A stretch of 64,000 bases of DNA from Ceriagrion tenellum (taxonomy: Eukaryota; Arthropoda; Insecta; Odonata; Coenagrionidae): NCBI GenBank assembly GCA_963169105.1, contig OY720636.1, positions 145,971,941-146,035,940 on the forward strand, read 5' to 3'. How positions within the stretch are numbered: the first letter of the stretch is position 1; every line of letters starts with the position of its first letter. Of the stretch, positions 10,441 to 24,600 are shown in pieces. The position numbers and the translations under genes are program-made. The notes under the pieces were generated by a model, which was not told the origin of the DNA, ran no database searches, and saw nothing but the letters and a program-made list of their open reading frames with translations.

Positions 10441-11888
10441 TTCAGGATTGCACTTCTCATCCCAACCTCCGGCTGCGCTGCGAAAGACGAGGCGCCGAAG
10501 AGGATTCTAAACATAATCACCCCGAAAATGACTCAAATGTTTTTGCGAAGGCCTTCCCTTACTGCTTTACGTGAGCAAAAAACTTCGGTAACCTTTGCAC
10601 GAGGAAACGGCCTCGAACCGTGGGCACACGCGGGGTAGCGAAGTGTCGTCGGAAAAGAAGACGGATTGGGGGGGAGAGGGTATGCGAGAGGTGACGAATC
10701 ATTTCATATCATCCGAGGTGGGTGGGTGAGCTCCTTGGGGGGGGGGGGTAGCGTCATTACGCTATAGATTATGTTCAGTTACAAAGTCGGATCCATAATT
10801 AATTACGCTGTGTACATTAATATCCGGGTGATTCTTTTTCACGACCTCTTTCATATAGTTTTTTCTTTAAGGTAACATGCCGAAGATAAATTATATCATT
10901 TTTCTTCAGCCAAAGTTTTGCATATTCATTAATGCATCCTCTGGGCTACATCAAAAATTAAATTGGCATATTATTCAAGAATTCAACCATTTCGGTCTCC
11001 ATTTTAGTTTGTAAATTTGCATCCAGCTTAAAAAACTTTTATGTAAACCTGAATTGATTGAACTATTTAATAATTTGCTAAATTAATGTTTAATGCATCC
11101 CTGAGGATGCATTAATAAATTTGCGAAAAAAAGTTTGCGGGTTAAGAAATGAAATAATTTATCTTAGATCTATTAAGTCTGAGAGTAATGTAAAAGTTAT
11201 ATCTATAATAATACATCATTTATATTTTTTCATCTTAATCTTAAAAAAAATATTGTTATCCGGCATTGAGTGTGTTGTGCACACGTATGACCGCATTTCT
11301 ACTGTTAAACACTGCGTGATTGACTTATGCCTACTGATCATGTTCAAAATGAAGCTCTATTCCGAGAATACGGAAAATTTAAATTCAGCCACAATAAATC
11401 TTTTAGAAATAATGCAATTTTTTCATACATCATTTTGAGGTCCCAGAATACCTCACAACTTACGGAAAGGCATGAAAAATGGTGAGTAACATGGCCTGGA
11501 TGATTTCACGTGGCGCGCTTTGGCGCCATGGTGTGCCAAACGAGGGTGAAGAGTGCACATCTCTTTCCCTCTGTTCTCCTCCATCCCCGCTCCCTCATCC
11601 CCTCGTCCACGTCTTCTCTTGTCTAAGCACCCCGCCCCTCGAGCAAATGACTCACTTCGTAATATAAACCCTCAAGAGCCTACAGCGTAACCTCTATCAT
11701 GTTCTCTTGATGGCTTCGCCGCGTTGGCTCTTCCGCATCCTGCACTCCTATTCCTCCCGAATGCTCTACCCCGGGGGATCAGTAAAATGTTAATCCCATA
11801 CATTGTAACATAGAAGATCCATCACCAATGTCAAATCCGTGACACACTATATATTCAACGACGCCTGGGGAGATATAGTGGAGCGTCA
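10441..11888. other. Unassigned stretch with a G-run and a perfect palindrome
   Basis: A run of twelve G lies at 10737-10748. A perfect palindrome lies at 11090-11115: TTAATGCATCC, four bases, GGATGCATTAA. A 105-codon frame at 11121-11438 is AT-rich and unrecognised. C/T-rich sequence lies at 11550-11640. Confidence 0.5.
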
Positions 11889-11994
11889 TTTATAGCACAA
11901 CGCGTTTCGACGCTATGGCGTCATCATCTGGTACCTGCACTGACTTGTACCAGATAATGACGCCCCCTAGCGTCGAATCGCGTGGTGTGATAAA
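11889..11994. ncRNA. Inverted pair of PLE-type hammerhead-like cores
   Basis: Arms 11889-11934 and 11947-11994 are inverted copies of about 46 bases with a 12-base spacer. The minus-strand copy reads GTAC-CAGATGA-T, stem GACGC/GCGTC with loop CATA, then GAAAC-GCGTT-GTGC. The plus-strand copy reads GTAC-CAGATAA-T, stem GACGC/GCGTC, then GAATC-GCGTG-GTGT and is more decayed. In both, the four bases before CAGA can pair with the last four. PLE terminal repeats are known to occur in inverted orientation, so this may be a collapsed pair of PLE ends without the coding part. Confidence 0.55.
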
Positions 11995-14900
11995 ATTACT
12001 CCGTGCATATTAATAAGTTTGATTCACATAATGCTACGACATTTTGCTTGCTCTTTCTAAATCAGTTGAGTAAAGGGTTTTATGATAAAATTCAGCTTAT
12101 TGGGCAAGTTTATTCATTATAATGTTTCATTTTTTGTAATTCCCCTGCTCAATGTTGTGATACAATTCCCTCGAAGGATGTCATTAAAAAAGCTACACTT
12201 TTGGAAAACTTTCACTTTTATGAATGTAGACCGAAGTTTCGAGGTGCCGATCTATAGCTTAGTACTTCAATGGGAAAGAGAGGCAGAAAAGTAATGTACC
12301 ATGAAAAATATCTTCAGGTATTGGTCATAGCATGTGTTTTATCATTTTTTGACGGTGCCACAAAGTTAAGATTGGATTAATCGTGCTGAGTACCTTAAGG
12401 CTGCACAAACCTTCTCTTCGTACCTGCTCCTAACACGACTGAGAAAACATATTTTTTTCAGCCTCATTTCAATTTTGAGTTCCACGATATACGTTAAGGG
12501 AGCATCAAAAAAAAGAATTTAAAGACCGTGGACGTGATGCGAACGTTAATATGCGGGCATTCATGGAATTTGCGACGGCAGAACTTAACTATCTCCAGGA
12601 TAATGGGTAGTAGGTGCATACACTGGGCTGCATACTTCTCATACACCTTTCTGAAGTTTCATGGCCGAATCTAGAATTTCCCTCGGGGTGGGTAGGAGTT
12701 GAGTCGCCAGGCAACAGTATTACTACACCACAACGCCTCCAGCGAGAGGCCCTGGGACTGTGATGATCACACGCCGGCACCACGCGACGTTCCCCAGCAC
12801 AGTTCCATTCCCCACCTCCCACCCCCTACCCTGGTCCAGAAGAAGGCATGCACGGCAAAAGAGGAAAATCCGATGAAACAAAGAGAGGAAGGAGTCTCCC
12901 ATTGCGGCGGCGGCGTGCATCCGAAGGAATGGAGGACGACTGTTTGACGATGGACGGGAGGAGACGATGCCCGCACTATAAGGTAGTCGCCATCGTGAGG
13001 CGGTTTTCGTTCCTACATAGATGTGTTCGGTTTCATTCATACGTGGTTTTTATTAGTTCTCTGCATAGATTAAAGTGAAGAAAATTGCTAACTACAAAAA
13101 TAAGATTTCTTGGCAATTCATTTGGTTCTACCTACATAGGTAGCCGTATTGCCCTTGAAATACGTGCCGAAATAATTCGATTTATTACGTTCAGATTTTT
13201 CTATAAACGTGAATTAACACGTTTAAAATTAGTATAAATATAGATGTGTCATGTCAAGTAAAATATATGTATTTACATGAATAATTTTGGCTCCAACTTC
13301 GAGTACCGCGCCTAAAACCCTAGTCATAGCAGCTCTTCAAGTAAGACGAAAGTTTTAAAAGGTAAGTTTTGCATTATTCATATTAATACATGAATGATTA
13401 TAGATATCAACCGTAAAAACATATGTACAGATAGAGTGAAGTACGGTACAAGTATTTTTTTTCAACTTATTTGAAACGTTATTAAAAATTTCACTCAATG
13501 GCTCACGATTACCGCTCCAGGCACCTTAAATAAGCGAGGGCGGTCCGAGATTTGACCCAGTTCCTTCCAACCCGCTTGCAGCAAGCGCAAGAGGAGACGG
13601 GAGGGAGAGTATTCCTTCGAACACGAGAGTGACACCGGAGTCGTGTATATATCTCTCCATCTCGTCGGCGACACCGACTCGCGACCGACAAGCAGACGGC
13701 GAGCGACGGCCCCGCCTCGTGAGCGACCCTTACCCCTCACCAGGCGGGCATTAATGCTTTTTTCCCTCTAGCCGTGCAGGAAAAACTGTGGGAATAAGGA
13801 AGTAGGAAGAATATTTCCTCACCGCATAAAAATATGCTCCTGCGGAAATCCTCCGTTCTTTTATTTGCCTTAATGAAAAAGAGGAGAGAGCGAATGGAAA
13901 CGAGGGCTGGGGTTTGATAGAAGCTGACGGAGAAATTTTTAATATGGCCACCTCGACAATTAATCCAAATTAAATACATTTATGATAAAGAAATTATCAC
14001 AGTAATGATGAAGAAAAACTGCCATTGATATAAGAAATGATGAACAGCCTTATTTAAACGAAAAAAGCTGGAATACCCGAGAAACATTTATCCAGTAGGG
14101 AAAGCATAATATATTTCAGGTTAAAAAAGTGAGGAGTGTAAGGGGACAAACGAGACTTTATAACCGACCGCATGCGAAGAGTAGTGATCACCGTAGTTTA
14201 TTCCAACATGGTTAGAGTGACAAACGGCGTGAAACGAGAACTGTCTCATCTTGTTCTTCCATCTTATAAACGGCATTAAATCAAAAGTAAATAGTAAAAG
14301 TTTGAAATTTTGTGGACAGTGTGCTCATCTACTAAAAGTTGGCCACAAATGCAGGCCATGAATTTCTTTCATCGGCCATAAGGTTTTCTCCAGGGATAAG
14401 CCTAATTAACTCGTTGTGTTTTGAGGGCTAAAAATAAATCTTATCTAATACATTTTAGTCCAGTGCGTACTAAAAAAATCACACCATCGTTATATTTATA
14501 AAGTAAAAATGTAAATATAAAGGCGTCAGATTAAATCAAATTTGTACCTGGAATGCACCTTGAATTTATTCCCAGCGTAAGAAGAAACGCATACGTAAAT
14601 ATTGCGGCGCTGTATTAAAGACACTGCATGATAGGCTTAGGTTACTTGCGAATTTCAGATCAGTCGATTTCCACGGTGATAGATGAACGTCACGATAGAG
14701 GAACAATTATTCACGCTTCACGAGTGATGACACACAGGATAGTACTTTGACTACACATCCTTGGATGGTGTCTTAACCCACCCACTCAAACGCCTATGCG
14801 ACGGTTCTTTGTGAAGTTTGCGGATGAGGAATAGGCGATAAATGACTAATAGTTTCAGATAATAAATGACACATTGCTAGTAATCTCGTATATTATAATT

Positions 14901-17900
14901 AAGTAATTCGTTAACGCTTTATTTTTGTAGATGGTACAACCATAATATGCATGCACTGATTTCGTACTTATAATGAAAATTATTTGGGTATTGCTTGAAA
15001 TAAATTTAAAAGTGATAGGAAATAAAACACTACTGTTATTCGTTTGAAATGGAATTTAATAGCATGCATTCATTTGACATCATTACTCCATCGGTATTCT
15101 CACTTTCGAATCATGTGTATTTTATGCACCTTTCCGTTAAACTCCTCATACTTTTTGATCAATTGCAAAATTACTGAGCTCCCTTAATGAGATAACATAG
15201 GTCTAGGTCTACCAGTCCACTGCATCAACTTTCTCACGCTTTCAGTGAAGATAAGAATACTATTCTTTTACGATCTTTTTTGATATAATTTAGAGAAACA
15301 TGACCAATGGAATATATGATTTGAATGGTTAATTAATGAGTCTGTCCCTGATAAAAAAATTGAATATCAATTGTTTTGCCCCTTCACTTAAAGATGTGAT
15401 GACTTGACGTTTTGGTTAGAATAAGATGTGACCTCCCATGACCTCACGGTGAATGGTGGGCTTCAAATGGATTGCCGCGAGCATTGGAGCCTCGTTGTCG
15501 TCAAGTAACCGTCGACGAAAATAGAATAATTGCACGTCATCGTGGTCCCTTCGTTACGCCTAACACAACTCAACTATCTATTGAGCGGGAAGTATTAGGT
15601 TTCAATAGGAGTTATTACTTACTGCTCATAGATGCAAACTTCAAACCCCCTCCATTTACCACGTTCTCATAGTGAGAAATTTAGTCAAAGGACAAGACGT
15701 GGGAGTACAGAGATCGCACCCTTGCTTGTTCTTCAAGGCTACTACGTTTGGGATGAAACATTTAAGAGTGTCACGGGCCGACACACAGAGGGACCAATGC
15801 CTGAAATCGCGGCCAAAACCCCCAAAAACAAATATTTTTCGCAACGATGAAAAAGTTTCTGTAGGGTACATGAATGACTGGGGTAACCAAAAATATCAAA
15901 ATTTTTCCTATTTCTCTTTTATTTCATAGCAAAGCAGGCGGCTGAATTGGGCACATTATAAATTGCTCCGTCAACCGCTCTACCTTCACGCTTTTATTTT
16001 TTAAATCAGCTTCGAATAATGAAAGTCTAGCAGAATTTTTTACTATTCCCGAGTTTAAGGCATTTTCAAAGTTTAATCCTGTCACATAACAATATCTGTT
16101 TTTAAATTTTAATTGGTATATTTCTAGTTTCATGACCATATGTATTTTCAAAATCATCTGTAATTAAATGAAGGATGGCAAAAATCCCCTACGAGGCCCC
16201 GCTTTCTTATCCATTCAGTTATGAAGATACTCTATTGTTCTTGTTGGTCCCTTAAAATATACTGCGGATACTTGCGGATGCGGGTTTGCGAACCATTTTT
16301 CGTGTCGCATGCACGTATGAATCATATGAAATGTATTCGTTCCTCCAATAAATGTCCATATTAAAATTTTAGGTTCTAGACCAAAAATCATTCCGTACCT
16401 GCACAAAACTGCAGATCTGTCTTCGAAGACATAGACGAAAATAAGAAGAATCGTTACTGAGCAATCAAAGGCATCATAAATGCATTTCTTTGCCCATACG
16501 GACTCATTCTATTAAAATACCTGACGCAACAAAGATAGATTAGACTTTTGGCCGCCAATCCGGGAATTGGTCCCACTGTGCGACAGGGCATTAGAAGAGC
16601 GCGGATTATGCTGCGTTGGTGGGCCTCACAGGAATGTCTCCTGATATGCGATCAATAAAACTGACTCCGATGTAATTTTCTCTTCTCCTTGTGGGAACTA
16701 TTTCGGCGATCGAGTGAATACGGAGTGACAACAACCGCGATGTCCTCACCTTTCACTCCTTTGAGCACGAGGAAGAAAGGTGATCGCGGAGGTTGAGGAA
16801 CGGAAATGAGCTCTGGATTATTCACCTGTTCTAAGAGACCTGAAGTCCTTAACGAAGTAAGAGAGGAAGAGAACATGAAAGCCCTGAATATTGACTGCCC
16901 ACAGAGACTGGAGATCCGAGGAATAATGAGCTCTCGCCGCGACAGCCGACCGACTACGACGCGACGTCGTTAACCACGACATTCGAACTCTTTCCCAGTT
17001 CTTAAAAGATTGAAGCCTCCTTTTCCATGCATGATTTGCATTTTGAACTGGGAGACTTCGGAACTATGAAGCGAGTCACGACCCTTAATTGGTTACGGGG
17101 AAGAGAGAGTACGCGCAGCGCTTAAGGATTTATCAGTTCCATACAGAAATGCTTCCAAAGAATCAGGCTAATAGGTAAAAATAAGTATCAAGTAAAATAG
17201 GTTATAACTCAATTGTATGAGTTAAAAATCAAATTGTAAGCGACAGTTCATATAAATGTACAGCTAAAAAGCATTCTTCTATTCAAATTTCGCAAAAAAA
17301 TATGATATTTGTTTGAATGTAAGTGTTGACTGAGAAAAACTATAAACTTCAAAAGATTATAAACCGCAAGCAAAAGTAAAAAAAACATCAAATTGGAATA
17401 TTTACAATAATACAAAATATACTTCTTTAAATAACGTGAATCGTGTATTTTTGATGCATGGTATTTGAAAATGATTCTTTGAAGGATGTAGGTATTATAG
17501 AGTTCACAGTTTCAGCCTTTTTGTTTTGTTTTAAATGGTTATTAAAAGAATGAAATAATGTTATTTTTAATTTTCGTCGTAATAGATAGATCTTTCAACT
17601 TTCAATCTATGGCCATAGGACCTAATCCCTCTCCTATCTTCGTAACAAAATTACCAAATCAATTATCAAATAATATTTGAATTATTTGCAACACCTATTA
17701 CCCGTCTCATCTTTTTTGCGTGTTTATTCGTTACATTTATTGGCTAAATCTCCCTGCTTTTAGACCAAATTAAATAATTTAAATGCAATTTGGTATTCGA
17801 TAGTCTTGATGGTTAACCATGACGAATTTATTGCACTGATTATCTGGTCAGTCGGAAAATGAGTGTCTGCTGGTTAATAATGGGTTAGGGTATTGTTTAT

Positions 17901-18027
17901 TGAATCGAGTTTCACGAGCCTTAGTGTGAATGTTATTCTGCCACAACGATATAAATCAGTAATGAGGTTTTTGTAGCTTAGGCGCAAACCAGTTATATAC
18001 TTGGTAAGGTGTTAACAAGCTTTCGAA
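11995..18027. other. Long unassigned AT-rich stretch
   Basis: No recognisable gene or transposon end. GC-richer islands lie at 12660-13020 and 13500-13740; overlapping short frames there are Arg/Ser-rich and show no domain. A GC-richer patch at 16560-16800 has weak open frames. The rest (13080-13490, 14000-15450, 17100-18000) is simple AT-rich sequence. Confidence 0.5.
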
Positions 18028-18490
18028 ATGCCGAATTTCCCTGTTTCCCTGTTCATCATACGCCATGTTGCTGGCACCAGTGACATGTATCCCGTGTGCT
18101 TACTAACAATAACGTCGTCACCACATTCAACTGTATCCAAAAGACTTCAAACCTCCTCTTCAAGGCCAAGGACCGCTTACCGGAGGACATCCAAGAAGGT
18201 GTGTACAAAGTAACCTGCGAATGTGGAAAATTCTACATCGGACAGATGCCGAGAACACTCTAATGCCGATTGAAAGGGCACCAATGGGACATCAAAATCA
18301 GGCACCTGCGCAAATCAGCTCAGGCCGAACACACCTAGAGTAGACTTTCACACAACATTAACTTCGATGGGGCAACATTAATTGTGAAAGAGAACCGCTA
18401 CTTCCCCAGGCTGATCAGAGAGGCCATCATTATCGGGCAAACTGCGTGACATAAAACATTAACAGGTAAGGACGGTTACTCCACCTCCAA
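18028..18490 (+). mobile_element. Penelope-like element, GIY-YIG endonuclease remnant
   Basis: The plus strand reads HVAGTSD in one frame (about 18060), then RVLTNNNVVTTFNCIQKTSN, LPEDIQEGVYKVTCECGK and FYIGQ in another (18090-18245), followed by a degraded tail LIVKENRYFPRLIREA and KDGYSTSNAWF. This is the linker and GIY-YIG nuclease of a PLE. It differs clearly from the copy at 1-560, so it is a separate family. It has a frameshift near 18085 and stops (for example TAA at about 18261, TAG near 18338, TGA near 18449). No reverse transcriptase domain was found upstream. Confidence 0.85.
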
Positions 18491-21400
18491 TGCTTGGTTT
18501 TTCACGAAGAAGAAAACAAAAGCCAATGAGAGCGCACCCGACTGCATTGGCAGGAAAAACAGCCTCTATAAAAGGCGGACACAAATACCTGCATTCAGAC
18601 CGAAGAAAGTAGTTGCAGTGCTACCGATACAGCCTTTTACGACTATGGAACTACGTGGAAGAGAGCCCTTTCAACCTTCACATCCTCTCACTTTCTCTAG
18701 TTTCAATGCCCAGATGCTGTTTAATGGATGAACATGCGAGAGAGCTTTTGGGTGATGACTCGCTTCCACAGTTTACATTTCAACCAACTTCCCATTTACG
18801 GTCGATATTATCAAATATATCGAGCCTGCACACCTTCGCCTTAGTGGTTCAGTCTCAGTAATTGTGGGTGTGAAGTACAAGCTTTTGGATTCAAGGAGAG
18901 GTAGTTGTTCGTCGGAAATTAGTTAACATTTTGAGTAAAGGTGATGCCTCTAGATAAATAGAGAAAAATCTAAAATTCTTGGTGTTAAGTTTTAGATAAG
19001 GTATCAGAAGTTTTGCCGGAAATTTCCATTAGTAAAGTGGTAACACGTAATTTTGCCTTTAGAACAGCCTGCGTTAAGCGTTGTAGTATGCAGAAGATTA
19101 TATCGAGAGAGTGTGACATGTCCTCCGACATGTAAAAATTAGAGATGTAGGTATTTTGTGACTCCACTTAATGACAGAAGGAAATTAAACTTGAAATTAG
19201 CAACACAATTTGACAATATTTTTATGTGATTTTGAATCATAAAATTTTCAGATATTTTATAAAAGTGCATATTTTATTTTAAAATTTTTATTTCAAAAAC
19301 CCCTTTAATATTTACAATCAATTTATGCAAATATTTATGATAACACATTTGTTATTTTAACATACATTTGGAACATATTCATGAAAATTCTTAAAAACTT
19401 TTTGAGTTTTAAAAATAATAAGACCGTTTAGATGACATTTTTGTAAATTAAAGGACTTTTTTCCTCACTTTACATATTGTAGTATGAAACATTAGCGTTT
19501 AAAATTACATTGAAAATAAGATGAGTTTTGAAAAGCCGCATGGGAGAGATGAGCGTTGAAATCTTAAGAGAAATAATCATCCTAAATATCCTGGGCTCCA
19601 TGTTTTCCTTGAAGGTCATAGAGAGACAAAGAAAATTAAGGAAGACAGGCCAAAATTTCCCGAGAGAATGTACCACAGTATTTTTCAAATTGTCATGCAA
19701 AACTTTTCTCAAACCTCCTCATACCCAGGAGTGTAATTTTGAAGTGATGATTGATTTGGAATCAGCTGAGTTTAGTATCACCAAAGTATATTTAACACTT
19801 AATCAGTGTAGTGGAATAATGCTCCATTACTAAACTTTTAAAATGTGCTATATTATTAAACAAATGATGAGTGGAACATCCCAAGGTAAGACAAATGAAA
19901 GGAATTGTCTCATGTGCCTTTTAGAGTACACTGGGACTGAGGAGGGTGACAATTTTTTCACAATTTTATTACTATGGAGAATGTTAGTTTTGATGAGAGA
20001 TTAAATGCGCCGCAAAACTGTAAAATTTTAATATGGTACAAATCCAATTTCTTGGTTTTGCAATAATAAAAAGCGATGAGACATCTTCATGATAAAATCA
20101 TTCAGATATCAATTCAGACAAAGAAGTTGTGCGTAGCCTGAGGAATAAGGAATGTAGTGCTCTCAAACGGAATAAATAGGGTAAAGAAGTTCGGTCTTTT
20201 CAAAGTTTGATAATTAAATGCAATAATATATTTTCGACATTATCTTTATCCTGAAATCCTTGATAAAAACAAAATGGAGTGAGCGGGTGCCCCTTTACTA
20301 GTCGATGCCTAGCGCCTAAGGCCGCAGCTGGTGGGGTGTGCGTAATATAACGTGCCTAACTGAATATGTGGGATGGGAATGACAAAATACGACACGGAAA
20401 CATGCCTTTGAAGGCTGTAAAAAAAGGAATACCTAAAAAAAACGCGATTAGGACATAAAAACCCTGAAAGGAGGAGGTTGTCACCGAAGCCTTTCGATAT
20501 GAAAAGGAGGGAAAGAGTTATTCTCTCCGCGAAATGTGACGTGCGTATGGTCGGAGGGACCTCCGGGCGAAGTCATCTGACGGGTCTTCTTCTTTGTCGT
20601 CTGAGCGAGAGGAGAAAGAAAGAGGGTGAGGGAGGAGGTGGGAGGCGGCGCAAAAGGAGAATGGGGGGGGGGAGCGGAGGGCGTGCGCGAGGTGGATGGC
20701 TGGGCTGGAAGAGGTGTGCAAAGGCGAAGAGAAAGGATTTTCGAAGAGGACGCAATGGGAGGTGGTGTGGCGGAGCTGTGAAAAGGGGTCTTAGGGATTC
20801 GATGGAATTTGAGGCACGCCTCGAGGGGAGGAGGAATTGGGGGTGTGGGGTGGGAACTGGAGAGTGGAATTGTGGGAGGAAAATGTGAGCGTCGAGAAGG
20901 AAGAGAGAGAGAGAGAGACAGGATTCTTCAGTTTTACATTTGATGGAGGACGATTCGGCAGAGCGGGATGAGAAAGAGGGGAACAGGTGTGGCGGAATAT
21001 ATTAGATTGAATAAGGGAAGAGATGGAACAGTGCGGCAAGGTAAAATAGGATTTGAGGATTAAGGGATCAGATAAATAAGGAAAAAGTTCCGCAATATGA
21101 GCAGAAAAAAATACTATTTCGGAAGAAAAAAAATGCATGACTTGATAATTTGGCAAACTGGAGGTCGATTTACTAATTTATATTAGTGTAAAAAATTCGT
21201 AATTTTCTACAAAATTTTACTATGGGACGCGTTCCACCCTTTTACGGTATCGTCAAGTACAGATGAAAGTCAGTTTAGTTTGTGTTGTGCAAGTTAAGAC
21301 ACGTTGATCGTGGGCTTCTGAGACGGGAAAGGTTATTATTCAACAAAGAAATGTCTTCTGAAAGGAATAGGAAGGGTTGTGGAAATAATTATTCGTTACT

Positions 21401-21589
21401 AATGTTATTTGATTGCCTAATTATGAATATTTACTCTGGAGTATCCATTTTTAGACTCTTGGGAACTACGTTTGAGATAGATCACGTGGTTGTTCTCGTA
21501 CCTTTCTTAACCCTCGCAAAACCTTGGTACTTTTACCACATTCCCTCACGTAACTATCACAACAATTGACTAAAGCAAACAAACATTCT
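18491..21589. other. Unassigned stretch with a purine-rich block
   Basis: AT-rich, except 20460-21000, which is strongly G/A-rich on the plus strand with a (GA)n run near 20905-20920. Frames there (up to 136 codons) are Arg/Gly-rich composition artefacts. A 101-codon frame at 19528-19833 is not recognised. Confidence 0.5.
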
Positions 21590-21627
21590 GTACCTGATGA
21601 TGACTAAATCAGAGAAACGCGTCGCAC
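21590..21627 (+). ncRNA. Hammerhead-like core, decayed
   Basis: GTAC (21590-21593), CTGATGA (21594-21600), spare T, a weak stem (TGA/TCA around CTAAA), then GAAAC (21614-21618), GCGTC and GCAC (21624-21627). The outer GTAC/GCAC helix makes three of four pairs. The layout and the tail GAAAC-GCGTC-GCAC match the core at 11895-11934. The inner stem is shorter and is followed by two extra bases, so this copy is probably inactive. No PLE coding is adjacent. Confidence 0.45.
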
Positions 21628-24600
21628 GACGGAAATGTTGAAGAGAAGTAACAAGTATTTTACTTTGACATGAATTCGTTCACCAAAAACTTCTACAAAT
21701 TAATGCCTTCCACGGCCAAGTTTTCGATTCTTGAATTATCTCATGTAAACGGCTATGTCACATTGTTTCGTCTTTTTGATTCCTCCGAATTTTAATATCC
21801 TTCCCGAGTATGTTAATTATCGCATGGGTAATTGTGTGGTCAATGGGCATCTAAGTTGAGTTGCATGGTACACTGAAAGGAAACCAAGAGATAATTATCT
21901 CGGAGTTTCAGAATATGGCTGCCCGTCTAGGGAGAGGACCTTCAGATTTGGACATTGAATCGAGTTTAAACTCGATACACAAGTTAACTCATCAACATGT
22001 GAGCATATTCAAAAGCTTAGGTCAGATTACTATTAGGTGATCTACTGGTTAAGGTAGGTTTAAATCAAAGTAAATTGGCAACAATCCTCTCCATTTTTCA
22101 CTTCTTGGGCTAAGTCTTCCAGTGCTTCATTTTCACATCAACATGCTTCCTATCCATCTTCATTTAGTCCATAAACTAAATCCGTTCCTATTCTTACCCG
22201 CTAGAGCAAAATTCTCCCCTCCATGATATCCGTAAGTAATTATTAGTCCCCCATCTCCTCGAAAGTGTTAATTAAAACTAAAAGTCTGGGAATTTATAAT
22301 ACACTTAGATTCGACCGCGCGCAGTAATCATTTCCAAATTTTTCATTCTTTAATGCAATATTAATTTAAAATACTGACGGAAACGTCAAATCATAACTAA
22401 TACCCTTGCTGAATCTTGCGAATAGCAAATATTTTGCTGCCGCGGCAATTGTACATACCTCGAAATATCCCATTCACCTCTTCAGGAAATCGTGATAGCT
22501 TAAATCATCGATGAGGAGCAGTCATGGTAACGCGAAAAGAGTCAACAAACCACACTTCCACCACTGTTTGTGCTGTTTAATGCTGATTATTTAATGGGAT
22601 TATGTGATTGTTAATTAACTGTCGCCGATAAAACTCCGCTGTTGTTTCAACATGTGACGGCGTCAACACGTCTATAGTGCCTCAACTCACTGGATGAGGC
22701 AGATGCAAAGTGATGACGCGCGTAATTACGTTCATTTCGACAGATTGAATTAGCCGATGGCCAGAGGAAATGAACAGCAACCGGTAACTGAGAGAACTCA
22801 CTAGAAACAAACAGGAAGTTGTTCTCGAACCCCGAGATTTATCTAACTGGGTGTGGCATGCATTTAAATACGATGTAAATAGCAAAATCGCAGTCATCGA
22901 AAATTTTAATGTATGTACTATGCGGTTCAACTCACAGAGTCATCTCCAGGTACAAGAAAATGGGAAAATAGGAGTCATCATTAATCGTCCCTCTTTCGCA
23001 CTGCAACTCTTGTTTCCTCAACCTTCTTCTACCTAGTTTTCCTCTTCGTATTATTAATATGATGTTTCCTATTTTCAAATTGTCAAATACCTAAAGGTGA
23101 CTCCATGAGTCGATACGCCTAGTGCGTTGCAGATTAAAATAATGGGGAAAAACGTGGTTCTTACGTTGTCATTGCGATGAATTTCCACTGCACTAATCGT
23201 AAACCTGTTGGCTTCACGATCAAACAAATCCATGCATGATACAAACCATGAAAAAGATATTTTATCATTCGCTGAGAGTTGTACAAAAAATTTGAGGATT
23301 TTTTTGCAATACTTATAAATATAAAATCACGCGAAATATATTGGGCTTCATTTGTAGTTCAAGCGATGAAAAAACTAGAACAAGGAAGGAATAATTACCT
23401 TGAAGATTGTGGGAGTATCTATGCAGTGCCAGCATACTGGTCTATTTACATCAGGAAATTATTTTGATGTAGAATACAGTTTGTTCGATGCATAGAAGGA
23501 ATGGAATATTTACTACAGATAACGTTGGGCACGCGGCGCCTGGTGGACGCCTAGTAATATTGTTTCTTTACATGTACTATACTCCCATATTTAGGAATCT
23601 CTCCCCCTATAATTTGAATTATATTATGCTTGTCTCTCAGTCCCACTTAAGTTTTCATGTTTTGCCACCGGATTAATAATCACTGCTATCACCGGATTAT
23701 GTACTAGTATCTTATATATTTTTTGAGTCCGATAGACGCCACGCGAAAACTCAAGTCACACATGATACCTTTATTAGTATTGTGATGTGAATTGCAACTA
23801 TTTGTGGTACGTTTCATTTTAATGTATTTACAACGATTATAACAATTCTTTTAAAAAACGTACAACAGTATGATATTTCCTACTATATCTACAGAGAAGT
23901 GAGCAATTCAATTCGGGAGGAATTAAAATTCTGCAATTCAGCTGTTAAATATTAGGTGACGATGCGGGGAATGTGACTAAATAATGCAAAAAAACGAGAG
24001 AAATTTGTCAGAACTAGTCGCCTGGAAAGCCTTAAAATACATCCTAACTGAATAAAGAGTAACATCAATCAAGAACTAGCAATGGAATGCTGATGTTTGC
24101 ACATCGTTGGGAAAATGTGATTATGACGGCCATCAATAGCAACTGAAAAGGATAAATTTACGAGGGAACGCAGCTCTCAGAATGCAGGGAGTGATATGAA
24201 GCATATAGTTGAGCTAATTAATAATGAAACACCTAAATAAGAACGGAGGTCCATCCTTTATTTACCGATCTTTGCCATGCGTTATCTTTATAACCAATAT
24301 GATGTTCTCGAAGGTTATTATAGCCTACTAATTTGGACAAAATTCGTCAAAAATGATAAAAATGAGGTGCTAAAATGCCATGTATGTACTTTAACAGCTA
24401 GCAGGTTGCCTTTGCTTAACTCAGAAAAAATGACCAATTGGACATCCCAAGCTATATTCTGCATCTGCTTACGTTACACTTTAGGGATAGCATTTATCGG
24501 CTTCGAAAGACTTAGCAAACATTTCGGGACATTAGCCGAGGGATTCAGTCGAAAGAGAAAACGCACAGAGCGAGGTTTACGTTCCGTTCGTTTCCAGGAA

